Of a DNA stretch of 64,000 bases, positions 27,373 through 35,348 are shown in pieces (position 1 is the first letter of the stretch; every line of letters starts with the position of its first letter). A model generated the notes under the pieces. It saw only the letters and a program-made list of their open reading frames with translations. It did not search any database and was not told where the DNA came from. The translations under genes were made by a program, and so were the position numbers. The stretch spans positions 3,232,750 to 3,296,749 of the forward strand of contig NZ_CP033877.1 of the NCBI RefSeq assembly GCF_006970445.1, written 5' to 3'. Origin of the DNA: Stenotrophomonas maltophilia. Lineage in GTDB: Bacteria > Pseudomonadota > Gammaproteobacteria > Xanthomonadales > Xanthomonadaceae.

Positions 27373-28734
27373 ATGCGCCTCGGCATCGACTTCGGTACCA
27401 GCAACTCCGCCGCCGCCATCGTGCATGAGGGGACACTGCTGCCGATCCGCTTCGGCGACGCCGAGCAGTTCCGTACCAGCGTGTACTTCCCCGGCGTGGT
27501 GCCCGACCCGGATGACTTCCAGCTCGACGACGGCCAGGAACACCAGCTGCAGCAGATGATCGACAGCGCTGCGCGCGCGGCCCGTGCCGCCGGCCAGGAA
27601 CGCACGCCACAGGCGCTGCGCCGCGAGGCCCTGCGCGCGCTGCGCCGGGAATGGATGGAAGCCCGAGCCGGCAAGGAACGCAGCGCCAGCGACCTGCTGC
27701 AGAACGCGGTCTACGGCGACGATGCACTGGAAGCCTATTTCGAGGAACACGAAGGCAACCTGGTGCAGAGCCCGAAGTCGATGCTCGGCTACAACCTGCA
27801 CCCGCGCGCGAAGCAGACCATCACCGGCATCGCCGCGCACATCCTCGAACACATCCGCCTGACCGCCAGCGCCCAGCTCGGCCAGCCGCTGCGCGCCGCC
27901 CTGCTTGGGCGTCCGGTGCAGTTCCGCAGTTCGATCGGCGCAGCCGGCAACGACCAGGCGCTGGATATCCTGCGCGAAGCGGCCACCCAGGCCGGCTTCG
28001 ACCAGATCGATTTCCTCGAGGAACCGGCCGCGGCGGCCATGCATTACCACGCCGAAAGCCGTGAGCGGCACCAGGCCGTGATCGTCGACATCGGTGGCGG
28101 TACCACCGACATCGCGCATGCCGAAGTCGGCGGCGACGACGCCCCGCGCATCCACCGCGCCTGGGGTATCGCCCGCGGCGGTACCGATATCGACCTGGCG
28201 CTGAGCCTGTCCAGCTACATGCCGCTGTTCGGCCGCGGCATCACCCGCGTGCCCGCCCACCACTACGTGGAAGCGGCCACCGTGCAGGACATGACCCGCC
28301 AGCGCGACTTCCGGCTGCACAAGTACGACCATGTCGACGACCCGTGGGGTGCGCGCCTGCAGGCCCTGCAGGACACCGGCAACACCGCCCGCCTGTACCG
28401 CGACGTCGAGCGCGCCAAGATTGCCCTCAGCGCCGCCAACGAACATCGGAGCACGCTGGACTACATCGCCCGCGACCTGCATGCCGACAGCAGCGCCGAC
28501 GGCCTGGCCGCCGCCGCCCATGGCTACCTGGAGCAGATCCGCGAGCTGCTGGCACAGGTCCGCAGCGACATCGGCGGCGACCCGGATGCGGTGTTCCTGA
28601 CCGGCGGCATGTCCCGCGCTGGCTACCTGCGCCAGGCGGTGGCAGCCGCCTTCCCCGGCGCCCGCATGGTCCACGGCGAGCCCTCGCTGGGCGTCGTCCA
28701 GGGCCTGGCATTGGCGGCAGCCAGCCAGGATTAA
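27373..28734 (+). CDS. yegD: Hsp70-family protein YegD
   Basis: A 453-residue DnaK-like ATPase without the usual C-terminal substrate-binding domain. Phosphate-1 loop GIDFGTSNSAAAIV at the N-terminus, phosphate-2 VIVDIGGGTTDIAHAE, adenosine-binding FLTGGMSRAGYL near the C-terminus. Full length for YegD, a chaperone-like protein of unknown clients. ATG 27373, no obvious ribosome site. Confidence 0.92.
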   Translation: MRLGIDFGTSNSAAAIVHEGTLLPIRFGDAEQFRTSVYFPGVVPDPDDFQLDDGQEHQLQQMIDSAARAARAAGQERTPQALRREALRALRREWMEARAGKERSASDLLQNAVYGDDALEAYFEEHEGNLVQSPKSMLGYNLHPRAKQTITGIAAHILEHIRLTASAQLGQPLRAALLGRPVQFRSSIGAAGNDQALDILREAATQAGFDQIDFLEEPAAAAMHYHAESRERHQAVIVDIGGGTTDIAHAEVGGDDAPRIHRAWGIARGGTDIDLALSLSSYMPLFGRGITRVPAHHYVEAATVQDMTRQRDFRLHKYDHVDDPWGARLQALQDTGNTARLYRDVERAKIALSAANEHRSTLDYIARDLHADSSADGLAAAAHGYLEQIRELLAQVRSDIGGDPDAVFLTGGMSRAGYLRQAVAAAFPGARMVHGEPSLGVVQGLALAAASQD

Positions 28735-28870
28735 CAAAACGTTACGCGGTCTAAGTTACTCTTGGTCGGCTAGAACCCCGCTGCACCTTCCACCGGCCAC
28801 GCCGGTGTGTGTCCACGGTGCAGCCTGGCCCGCCCTGCGGGCCTAGCGGCCATGCCTTCCTGGCTCGTTC

Positions 28871-29257
28871 ATGGTCCGCGCAGCACCTGAGCCGCCATCG
28901 AGACCCGCTTTGGGCACCCGCCAGGCCCCTGTGGCCTTACAACCTGACGCAGCACCTGCACCCATCGACTGCCGCCGTTGTGACGCGGTCTGTTGCCGGC
29001 TGCCCGTGCTGCTGCAGCCCGGCGACCACGTGCCTGGCCAGTTCCTGTCACGCGACACCCACGGCCGTGCCGTGATGGCGCGCAACGAGGAAGGCTGGTG
29101 CGCGGCGATCGATCCCTATCACCTGCGCTGCACGATCTATTCGCAGCGCCCGGCGATCTGCCGCCAGTTCTCGATGGGTGGCGATGACTGCCGCCGTGAG
29201 CGGCAGGACTACCTGCGCCAGGCCGATGCCTGGGCGCTTTCCTCCCCTTCCACCTGA
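28871..29257 (+). CDS. YkgJ family Cys-cluster protein
   Basis: A 128-residue protein whose C-terminal 95 residues hold the YkgJ metal/FeS cluster pattern: DCRRCDAVCCRLPV, GWCAAIDPYHLRCTIYSQRPAICRQF and DDCRRER. The N-terminal 30 residues are Pro/Ala-rich and may not be translated; ATG 28871 is the only nearby ATG but lacks a ribosome site. Role unknown. A small basic protein gene follows 11 bases later. Confidence 0.8.
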   Translation: MVRAAPEPPSRPALGTRQAPVALQPDAAPAPIDCRRCDAVCCRLPVLLQPGDHVPGQFLSRDTHGRAVMARNEEGWCAAIDPYHLRCTIYSQRPAICRQFSMGGDDCRRERQDYLRQADAWALSSPST

Positions 29258-29268
29258 CAGGAGCAACC

Positions 29269-29451
29269 ATGCCCCGCAAGGCAAAGACCCCCGCGAAGGC
29301 CAGCAACAGCATCCGCAGCGAACGCAAGGGCGCGGCCGCCAGCACCGTGGTCAGCAGCGATTCGATCGCTTCGGACCTGGCAGCGTTCCGCAAGGCCGGT
29401 GGCAAGATCGAAGTCCTCGGCACCACCTGGGCGCTGAAGAAAGCCAGCTGA
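29269..29451 (+). CDS. Small basic hypothetical protein
   Basis: A 60-residue, Lys/Ala/Ser-rich, strongly basic protein starting MPRKAKTPAKASNSIRSERK, with good ribosome site AGGAG six bases before the ATG. The C-terminal half (FRKAGGKIEVLGTTWALKK) is less skewed and may be a conserved domain. No family recognised. It follows the YkgJ gene directly and probably shares its transcript. A GC hairpin ends it. Confidence 0.6.
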   Translation: MPRKAKTPAKASNSIRSERKGAAASTVVSSDSIASDLAAFRKAGGKIEVLGTTWALKKAS

Positions 29452-29462
29452 CCCAGCACCGA

Positions 29463-29485
29463 CCGCGGCGGCGCTGCCGCCGCGG
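29463..29485. terminator. GC hairpin between convergent genes
   Basis: CCGCGGCGGC and GCCGCCGCGG form a 10-bp stem with loop GCT between the stop at 29451 and the convergent DUF4097 stop at 29501. No T-run. Confidence 0.5.
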
Positions 29486-29500
29486 CCTGCCGGACCGTGC

Positions 29501-30382
29501 TCAACGGTCCAGGCGTACCCGCACGCTGCCCGAGTGCGACTGGATGCGGATGTCACCATCACCGCCTCCCAGACGCGTGTCGAGATGGCTGCCTGGCCCG
29601 TAGCGTGGCCGCTCCACCTGCCCGGCATCGCTGTTGATCGAGCCGCTGAAGCTGTTCACCGACAGCTGCGCCGACACCGCGCGCGGCAGACTCAGCGTGA
29701 CCGAGGCACTGACCGATTCGACGTTGATACGGCCACCAGGTGCCAATCCGGCTGCTGCCAGGTCGATGCTGCCCGAGACGGTCTCCACTGCCAGCCGCTG
29801 CACGCGGCCAGCGTCGACCTCGACCCGCCCCGACACCGTCTGCGCACCGATATCACCGGACACGCCGCCGCCGGCCTCAATCCGGCCACTGACTGTGTTC
29901 ACATCCAACTTCGGCGTCTGCAGGCGTGCGCTCACGCTGCCGCTGACCGTGTTGAGCTTGCTGTCGCCGCTGCGACCGGAGGCGCTCAGGCTGCCGCTGA
30001 CCGTGTCGGCCTGCAGCCGTCGCACGTCGATGCCACTGATGTCCTGGCTGGCACTGACCGTGCTCAGCAGCAGCTCCACCGAGCGCGGCACGTTCAGCAC
30101 CAGCGTCGCGCCACCGTTGTTGTTGCGGCGCGGGTATTCGATCTCCCAGCGCACACGGTTGGCGCTCTTCTCCTGGCGCAGCTGCAGGCCGTCGCTGAGC
30201 GTGCCGGTGAGCTGCACGTCGTTGCGGTCCCAGCCACGCACGGTCACCTTGCCAGCGACGTTGCTCAGCTCGATGCGACCACCCGCCGCCAGAGTGTGGC
30301 GCTCGTCGATGCGGGTGTCGGCCAGCGCCACGGCAGGGGCCAGCAACAGCGCGACACAGCAGGAAATCAGGGTTCGGGTCAT
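29501..30382 (-). CDS. DUF4097 beta-strand repeat exported protein
   Basis: A 293-residue protein with signal peptide (MTRTLISCCVALLLAPAVALA) and a long right-handed beta-solenoid-like run of VSGSLSASG / VSGSVSARL / VSGRIEAGG / VSGRVEVDA / VSGSIDLAA units, the DUF4097 hallmark. Third gene of the ECF sigma operon, ten bases after the anti-sigma stop, with a strong GAGGAG ribosome site. DUF4097 proteins often travel with sigma/anti-sigma pairs and may be envelope adhesin-like or scaffolding; function unknown. Confidence 0.85.
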   Translation of the reverse strand: MTRTLISCCVALLLAPAVALADTRIDERHTLAAGGRIELSNVAGKVTVRGWDRNDVQLTGTLSDGLQLRQEKSANRVRWEIEYPRRNNNGGATLVLNVPRSVELLLSTVSASQDISGIDVRRLQADTVSGSLSASGRSGDSKLNTVSGSVSARLQTPKLDVNTVSGRIEAGGGVSGDIGAQTVSGRVEVDAGRVQRLAVETVSGSIDLAAAGLAPGGRINVESVSASVTLSLPRAVSAQLSVNSFSGSINSDAGQVERPRYGPGSHLDTRLGGGDGDIRIQSHSGSVRVRLDR

Positions 30383-30392
30383 GGGGGTCTCC

Positions 30393-30926
30393 TCAGGTCG
30401 TCAAGCCGGACTCGGCGGCATAGGCCGCCTGCCGGGTCAGTTCCAGCCGCAGCGCGTAGGTGCGCTTGAGCTGGCCAAGCAGGTGCGGCGCACGCGGGTC
30501 CTGCGCCAAGGCGGCACGGATCTGCGCCGCGCTTTCATCCAGTTCATGCAGGGCCGGCTGCCATTCCGGCGCCCGGCCATCGGGCAGCGCGGCCACGGCC
30601 TGCTGGTACTGCTCGGTCATCGCCGCCGCCTGCAGCTGCAGCGCGGACGGCACCGGCGCGTCCGGCAGCGCAAGCCGCCACGGCGCCACCGCATACACTG
30701 CCAAGCTGGCGGCCAGCGCGGCACCCACCGGCAGCCACCAGCGGCGTCGCGAACGCGCAGGCAGGACCACCACGTTGTCCGTTGGCGCAGGTGCTGCCTG
30801 CGGTTCACGCGGCGGCAGCTGGGCCGACAGGCGTGCCCAGCCATCGGTGGGCAGGCTGCGCTCGGGTGGCAGTGCGCGTAGTCGGGCTGCCAGATCGTGG
30901 TCGGAATCGTGGTCGTGTGTACTCAT
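30393..30926 (-). CDS. Putative anti-sigma factor, single-pass membrane protein
   Basis: A 177-residue protein: cytosolic N-terminus, one TM helix (about residues 64-82, WLPVGAALAASLAVYAV), then a helical periplasmic part. The ATG overlaps the stop of the ECF sigma gene (ATGA). Gene order sigma, membrane protein, DUF4097 and topology argue for an anti-sigma factor, but no zinc ZAS motif (HxxxCxxC) is visible; the N-terminal HDHDSDHD may be a metal-binding accident. Function inferred from context. Confidence 0.68.
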   Translation of the reverse strand: MSTHDHDSDHDLAARLRALPPERSLPTDGWARLSAQLPPREPQAAPAPTDNVVVLPARSRRRWWLPVGAALAASLAVYAVAPWRLALPDAPVPSALQLQAAAMTEQYQQAVAALPDGRAPEWQPALHELDESAAQIRAALAQDPRAPHLLGQLKRTYALRLELTRQAAYAAESGLTT

Positions 30927-31501
30927 GTCATGTCTCCCAGCCGTGCGCGCAACAGGCCGCGCGCACGATGCAACTGTGCCTTGGAACTGCCGACAGCCAT
31001 CTGCAGTTGTTCGGCAATTTCCTGGTGTTTCCAGCCTTCGATGTCGTGCAGTACCAGTACCGCACGTGCCCGTGGCGGCAGCGTCGACAGCGCCCGTTCG
31101 AGGTCGCGTTCAGTGCCGGCACAGCGGTCGTGTACCGCCAGTTCCTGCAGGCCGCCGTCCACCTCGTCCAGGCTGTCGTGATCCTGCCCGGCAGCCCGGC
31201 CGCGCAGTTCCATCAGCGCAGCGTTGACGCCCAGGCGATGCAACCAGGTCGACAGGCTGCTCTCGAAACGGAACCCCGGCAGCGCCTTCCATGCCTGCAG
31301 GAAGGCTTCCTGCAACGCATCCTCGGCACGCGCCTGCTGGCCCCCGCACAAGCGCCATAACACAGCGAACACACGCGGCGCATGGCGCCGGTACAGCAGT
31401 TCATAGGCTGCGGTATCACCGGCGGCAGCCGCCCGCACCAGGGCGGGTTCGTCGACAGGGTCGTGGGCGGCAGGCGGTGCTGGCATGGTGGTGTCGAGCA
31501 T
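30923..31501 (-). CDS. ECF-family RNA polymerase sigma factor
   Basis: A 192-residue extracytoplasmic-function sigma factor with region 2 (AYELLYRRHAPRVFAVLWRLCG, EDALQEAFLQAWKAL) and region 4 (LSTLPPRARAVLVLHDIEG, HQEIAEQLQMAVGSSKAQLH). Starts at ATG 31501. Heads an operon with a probable membrane anti-sigma factor and a DUF4097 protein, so it probably answers an envelope cue. The signal and regulon are not visible here. Confidence 0.9.
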   Translation of the reverse strand: MLDTTMPAPPAAHDPVDEPALVRAAAAGDTAAYELLYRRHAPRVFAVLWRLCGGQQARAEDALQEAFLQAWKALPGFRFESSLSTWLHRLGVNAALMELRGRAAGQDHDSLDEVDGGLQELAVHDRCAGTERDLERALSTLPPRARAVLVLHDIEGWKHQEIAEQLQMAVGSSKAQLHRARGLLRARLGDMT

Positions 31502-31627
31502 ATCGCTTGGATGCGGTGACCCGGGAAAAGGTTTAGAGCCGATCGATGATCGATGCCATGCAACCTTTTCGGCGACTGCTGCATCCATGGAAGGTCCTTC
31601 GCAAAAACGCCGTAAGGGAGTCCCGCC

Positions 31628-31807
31628 ATGTCCAGCCCAACCTGCGCCGCCCTGCTGGTGATCGCCGCCTGCGTCGTGCTGCAGGCACTGGGCCTGTCGC
31701 TGCACCTGCGCCCCGACAACGGCCGCGCCTGCCTGCAGCAGCACCGCCAGGAGCTGGTCTGCCTGGCCTGGACCCCGGTGGTCGAATCCCCGGCACGTGC
31801 CGGGTAA
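31628..31807 (+). CDS. Small single-TM protein of 59 residues
   Basis: ATG 31628 preceded by GGGAG five bases upstream; reads MSSPTCAALLVIAACVVLQA... to a TAA at 31805-31807. One hydrophobic helix (residues 6-24), then LRPDNGRACLQQHRQELVC with two Cys suggesting a periplasmic disulfide loop. It lies divergent to the ECF sigma gene and 35 bp before mscS. No homologue recalled; plausible but unconfirmed. Confidence 0.45.
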   Translation: MSSPTCAALLVIAACVVLQALGLSLHLRPDNGRACLQQHRQELVCLAWTPVVESPARAG

Positions 31808-31842
31808 CATCGAGGGCCGTTTCCATCCCCCGTAGTCGCCCC

Positions 31843-32436
31843 ATGATGTTGTCGCTGAAGGATCACCTGCCGGCCTGGACCCACCCCTGGCTGAATGACG
31901 TGGGCATCGCCCTGCAGATCGTACTGGTGCTGCTGGCGGCCTGGCTGCTACGGGTGCTGGCGCGGCGCCTGATCCGGCGCTTCGCCGAGCACTACACGCT
32001 GCCACCGGAGATGGTGATGGGCGCGCGCCGTATCACCAGTTTCGTAGTCTATTTCAGTGCCCTGCTGTACATCCTCAGCCTGCTCGGCGCATCGCCATCG
32101 GTCCTGTGGACCGCCTTCACCGGCTTCGCGGCCGTGGGTGCGGTCGCGTTCTTCGCCGCCTGGAGCGTGCTGTCCAACATCTTCTGCACGCTGCTGATCT
32201 TCACCACCCGCCCGTTCCGCCTGCACGACTACATCGAGGTGCTGGAGAATGGCGAGAAGCCGGGCCTGAAGGGCCGGGTGATCGACGTGAACCTGATCTA
32301 CACCACGCTGCAGGAAACCGGCGACGGCCACGAAGGCACGGTGCTGCAGTTGCCGAACAACCTGTTCTTCCAGCGCACGGTGCGGCGATGGCGCGACCCG
32401 GCGCAGGCCCCCGGCGGCATCCAGGGCGACGGCTGA
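31843..32436 (+). CDS. Small MscS-family mechanosensitive channel
   Basis: A 197-residue inner-membrane protein with three TM helices: VGIALQIVLVLLAAWLLRVL, SFVVYFSALLYILSLLGASP and the pore-lining TM3 region FTGFAAVGAVAFFAAWSVLS followed by the beta domain (TTRPFRLHDYIEVLENGEK, VLQLPNNLFFQRTVRRW). The C-terminal alpha/beta cap of E. coli MscS (286 residues) is missing, so it is a short variant. Two start ATGs (31843, 31846). A palindrome begins six bases after its stop. Confidence 0.86.
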   Translation: MMLSLKDHLPAWTHPWLNDVGIALQIVLVLLAAWLLRVLARRLIRRFAEHYTLPPEMVMGARRITSFVVYFSALLYILSLLGASPSVLWTAFTGFAAVGAVAFFAAWSVLSNIFCTLLIFTTRPFRLHDYIEVLENGEKPGLKGRVIDVNLIYTTLQETGDGHEGTVLQLPNNLFFQRTVRRWRDPAQAPGGIQGDG

Positions 32437-32442
32437 GGGGGT

Positions 32443-32618
32443 TTTCGGCAGGGCTGCGCCCTGCACCTGCCGAAACAACGTCAACTTCAACATCAAGAAC
32501 GGGCATTCCGTGGGATGGCGGGATGGGTCCGGTTGAGGGGGGCGCCGTAAATACGTCCATGTAGGCTCGGTCGCCGCATCCATGCGGCTCACGCCCCCTC
32601 AACCGGACCCTCCCCGCC
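32443..32618. repeat. Composite palindromic element, copy B (inverted)
   Basis: Small stem first (TTTCGGCAGG/CCTGCCGAAA enclosing GCAGGGC/GCCCTGC, 32443-32475), a 41-base spacer, then the large palindrome 32517-32618 with outer arms GGTCCGGTTGAGGGG/CCCCTCAACCGGACC and inner GCCGCAT-CC-ATGCGGC. Exactly the order of copy A reversed. It lies directly after mscS. Confidence 0.75.
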
Positions 32619-32656
32619 TTCGACAGTTTCCCGCGATCTGTCGGGTATTGCTTTCT

Positions 32657-32680
32657 GTAGGGCCGAGCCATGCTCGGCTC
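32657..32680. repeat. GTAG-type (SMAG-like) REP palindrome
   Basis: GTAGGGCCGAGCCATGCTCGG fits the canonical Stenotrophomonas REP: GTAG head, stem CCGAGC/GCTCGG. Single copy between composite elements B and C. Confidence 0.75.
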
Positions 32681-32771
32681 AAATCGTTCCGATATCGAAA
32701 TTTTCGATTTCGATGGGGATTTATCCACGCACGGCGGGATCTACCTGATCGCGGAAATCTGTCAGAGGCGG

Positions 32772-32941
32772 GGCGGTGTCGGAGTGCGGGGTGTCAGCCG
32801 CATGGATGCGGCTGCCAAGCCTACAAGGACGTACTTGCGGCGTCCCCGCAATCCGACACCGCCCCGACACCCCACGGAACGCCAGCTCTTGCGGTTGCTC
32901 AGGCTTGAAGGCTTCGGCAGGTGCAGGGCGCAGCCCTGCCG
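32772..32941. repeat. Composite palindromic element, copy C
   Basis: Large palindrome 32772-32863 (outer arms GGCGGTGTCGGA/TCCGACACCGCC, inner CAGCCGCAT-GG-ATGCGGCTG at 32795-32814), a spacer sharing the CCCACGGAA word with copy B, then the stem GCAGGGC/GCCCTGC at 32923-32939. Ends nine bases from the ybiI stop. With B and the REP it fills the 513-bp gap between mscS and ybiI. Confidence 0.75.
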
Positions 32942-32949
32942 AGCAACCT

Positions 32950-33216
32950 TCACCTCAACTGGCTGTCCTTGCTGCCGCGCCGGTTGTAACCGGCATGCGC
33001 CTGCGCTTCATCATCATGTGCCTGCTGGCACGCCACGCACAGTCGAACACCAGGCACGGCCTGGCGCCGCGCCAACGGGATCGGCGCGTCGCATTCCTCA
33101 CAGTGCTCCAGACCCGGACCCTCGCGCAGCTGGCGGCGCGCGCGGGCGATCGCATCGTCGACGGTGGCGTCGATCTGGTCCTGGACCGCGCCGTCTCCCG
33201 CCCATCCGGTGGCCAT
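32950..33216 (-). CDS. ybiI: DksA/TraR-type zinc-finger protein YbiI
   Basis: An 88-residue protein with helix-rich N-terminus (MATGWAGDGAVQDQIDATVD) and C4 zinc finger EHCEECDAPIP...GVRLCVACQQ, ending GYNRRGSKDSQLR exactly like E. coli YbiI. DksA/TraR relatives may contact RNA polymerase, but this short type has no proven target. ATG 33216 has GGAGG at ideal distance and matches the E. coli start; ATG 33222 is in frame. Confidence 0.9.
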   Translation of the reverse strand: MATGWAGDGAVQDQIDATVDDAIARARRQLREGPGLEHCEECDAPIPLARRQAVPGVRLCVACQQAHDDEAQAHAGYNRRGSKDSQLR

Positions 33217-33360
33217 GGCCATCCTCCGCAGGTGTGTCGCCTGATATGGGGACGATACACCCGCGCTCAAAGGAGCAGCCCCCTGTTGAGCCGAGCCACG
33301 CCCGGCAGGCCTTCAACAAGCTGAGCAGAAAGTGGACGGACCCGATCAGGCCGATTACGG

Positions 33361-33384
33361 CTTAATCCCCTCCGTCCCCTTTTT
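33361..33384. repeat. Half of a GGGGACGGAGGGGATTAAG palindrome
   Basis: One intact arm of the palindrome that is complete at 57062-57137 and 57871-57950. The partner arm upstream (33328-33340, AAAGTGGACGGA) is decayed. It ends two bases from the DUF2058 stop codon. Confidence 0.65.
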
Positions 33385-33386
33385 GC

Positions 33387-33944
33387 TTACCAGACCAGGT
33401 CGTCCGGCACCTGGAACTGCGCGTAGTAGGCGTCGTCCTCGGCGTTGCCGGTGGAGATCTCGGCGGTCGAGCCCGGCTGGCCATGGTCGACGATGATCGC
33501 CTCCGGGGCCCGTTCACGCACCTTCTCGGCGGCGGCACGTGGCAGCAGGGCATAACCCTCGCCATTGGCAACGATGACCAGTACGCCCACCGCCAGCGCC
33601 TTGCGCAGCTTGGGGTCGATCAGCAGGGTGCGGATCGCCGCGCCATCGCTGAACCGATACTCGTCATCGCCCTTGTGGGGCACGGCATGGGCCGTGATGA
33701 TCTGTCGGGCCTGGGCCTTGTGTTCGGCCTGCCTGGCCTGGGCGTTGCGTTCGGCGGCCAGCGCACGGTCGCGCTCGACCTTCTCGGCGCGGGCGCGTTC
33801 AGCCTCGCGCTGGACCTCAGCCGAGGTCGATTCGGCCTTGCCCTGGCGGGCCTTGGCCTGCGCGCTCGCAGCAGCGCTGGCCTGCGACTTCTTGGCCAGG
33901 CCGGCCTTGAGCAATTGTTCCTGCAGCGCGTTGGGCTTTGCCAT
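33387..33944 (-). CDS. yaiL: DUF2058 family nucleoid/cytoplasmic protein (YaiL-like)
   Basis: A 185-residue protein with N-terminal MAKPNALQEQLLKAGLAKKSQ, a highly charged Ala/Gln/Lys/Arg/Glu coiled coil (about residues 20-90), and the C-terminal domain HKGDDEYRFSDGAAIRTL...ALAVGVLVIVANGEGYALLP that identifies DUF2058. E. coli YaiL is the namesake; function not settled. ATG 33944. Confidence 0.9.
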   Translation of the reverse strand: MAKPNALQEQLLKAGLAKKSQASAAASAQAKARQGKAESTSAEVQREAERARAEKVERDRALAAERNAQARQAEHKAQARQIITAHAVPHKGDDEYRFSDGAAIRTLLIDPKLRKALAVGVLVIVANGEGYALLPRAAAEKVRERAPEAIIVDHGQPGSTAEISTGNAEDDAYYAQFQVPDDLVW

Positions 33945-34006
33945 GGTCGATGCGTACCGCGTGTAATCTTGGATGCCCCATTCTACCGACGCCCCGCCGC
34001 CCCTGC

Positions 34007-34507
34007 ATGGCAGTCCTGAAGTACCTCACCGGCTATCCCGAACCCCTGGTCGCCCAGGTCAGCGAACTGCTGGCGCAGGGCAAGCTGGGTCCCTGGCTGC
34101 AACAGCGCTACCCGGACCCGCATGAGGTGCGCAGCGACCGCCAGCTGTACGACTACACCCAGGAGCTGAAGGACCGCTACCTGCGCAAGTCGGTGCCGCT
34201 CAACAAGGTCTGCTACGACAACACCCTGGAAGTGATCAAGCACGCGCTGGGCACGCATACCGCCATTTCCCGCGTGCACGGCGGCCGCCTCAAGGCCAGC
34301 CGCGAGATCCGCATCGCTACCGTGTTCCGCCAGGCGCCAGCAGCGTTCCTGCGCATGATCGTGGTGCATGAGCTCGCCCACCTGAAGGAAGCCGACCACA
34401 ACAAGGCCTTCTACCAGCTGTGCCAGCACATGGAACCCGATTACCTGCAGCTGGAGTTCGATACCCGCCTGTACCTGACCGAGCTGACCAACCGCGGCCA
34501 GCGCTGA
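34007..34507 (+). CDS. ygjP: YgjP-like putative metallopeptidase
   Basis: A 166-residue protein very close to E. coli YgjP: LTGYPEPLVAQVSELL, PLNKVCYDN, HTAISRVHGG, IRIATVFRQAP and the zinc motif HELAHLKEADH with the following NKAFYQLCQHMEP. Family is SprT/WSS1-neighbouring, predicted zinc peptidase. No ribosome site at ATG 34007, so it may be leaderless or coupled to another start. Confidence 0.88.
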   Translation: MAVLKYLTGYPEPLVAQVSELLAQGKLGPWLQQRYPDPHEVRSDRQLYDYTQELKDRYLRKSVPLNKVCYDNTLEVIKHALGTHTAISRVHGGRLKASREIRIATVFRQAPAAFLRMIVVHELAHLKEADHNKAFYQLCQHMEPDYLQLEFDTRLYLTELTNRGQR

Positions 34508-34554
34508 CCGGCCGCAGCAGCTACACTGCGCGCCCCCTGCCCGACCTGCCTGCC

Positions 34555-35253
34555 ATGGAACCGATCCGTCTCGACAAACGCCTGTCCGCCCTGCTCGGCA
34601 TCCCGCGCGGCGAAGCGCGACGCTACATCGAAGGCGGCTGGGTCACGGTCAACGGCGAAGTGGTGGAACAGCCGCAGCGCCCGGTCGATGAGGCCGCGCA
34701 GATCGTGGTCGCCGAGCAGGCCAGCGACGAAAAGGCCGAGCGGGTCAGCATGCTGCTGCACAAGCCGGCCGGCGTTGCCGCCGAAACCCTCTGTGCGCTG
34801 GTCAGCAGTGACAGCCGCAGCGAGCTCGATGCCAGCGGCATCCGCCCCCTGCAACGTCACTTCCACGGCCTGCAGCTGGCCGCCTCGCTTCCGGCCAGCG
34901 ACAGCGGCCTGGTGGTGGTCAGCCAGGATCCGGCCGCGCTGGCCCATCTGCAGCGTAATCTGGGCCGCACCGAGCAGGAATACCTGATCGAAGTGGCCGA
35001 AGGCGGTCCCGAGCGCGGGCCGTGGCTGATGGCGCGGCTGCAGCAGGAATCCGGTGGCGCCAAGGTCAGCTGGCAGAGCGAGCAGCGCCTGCGCTTCGCC
35101 GGCAAGGGGCTGACCGCCAAGGGCCTGCGCGTAGCGGTGACCGCCGCCGGCCTGCAGGTGCTGGCCGTGCGCCGACTGCGCATCGGCCGCGTGGCATTGG
35201 GGCCGCTGCCGCCGGCGCAGTGGCGTTACCTGGGCAGCGACGAGCGTTTCTGA
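34555..35253 (+). CDS. S4-domain pseudouridine synthase-like protein lacking catalytic Asp
   Basis: A 232-residue member of the RsuA/RluB/RluF family: an S4 RNA-binding domain (KRLSALLGIPRGEARRYIEGGW) and the entry motif MLLHKPAGV. At the catalytic GRLD-type motif the sequence is AASLPASDSGLVVVSQD, so the nucleophilic Asp is replaced by Pro113. Asp116 is three residues later and out of register. The catalytic fold seems conserved but the active site is changed. It may be a non-catalytic RNA-binding descendant or may use an alternative residue. ATG 34555; a TACACT -10-like element is 28 bases upstream. Confidence 0.76.
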   Translation: MEPIRLDKRLSALLGIPRGEARRYIEGGWVTVNGEVVEQPQRPVDEAAQIVVAEQASDEKAERVSMLLHKPAGVAAETLCALVSSDSRSELDASGIRPLQRHFHGLQLAASLPASDSGLVVVSQDPAALAHLQRNLGRTEQEYLIEVAEGGPERGPWLMARLQQESGGAKVSWQSEQRLRFAGKGLTAKGLRVAVTAAGLQVLAVRRLRIGRVALGPLPPAQWRYLGSDERF

Positions 35254-35261
35254 GGCCGTCC

Positions 35262-35348
35262 AGGGTCAGAGCCCTTGCCTGCGACAAGGGGTCTGACCCT
35301 TAAACCCTCGGGGTCGGATCCCTTTCCGCGGGAAAGGGCTCTGACCCC
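35262..35348. repeat. Double GGGTCAGA palindrome
   Basis: Two adjacent stem-loops, 35262-35300 and 35310-35348, both of the GGGTCAGA...TCTGACCC type seen at 15077 and 19196. It starts eight bases after the pseudouridine-synthase-like stop. The second unit ends where a REP palindrome begins. Confidence 0.7.
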
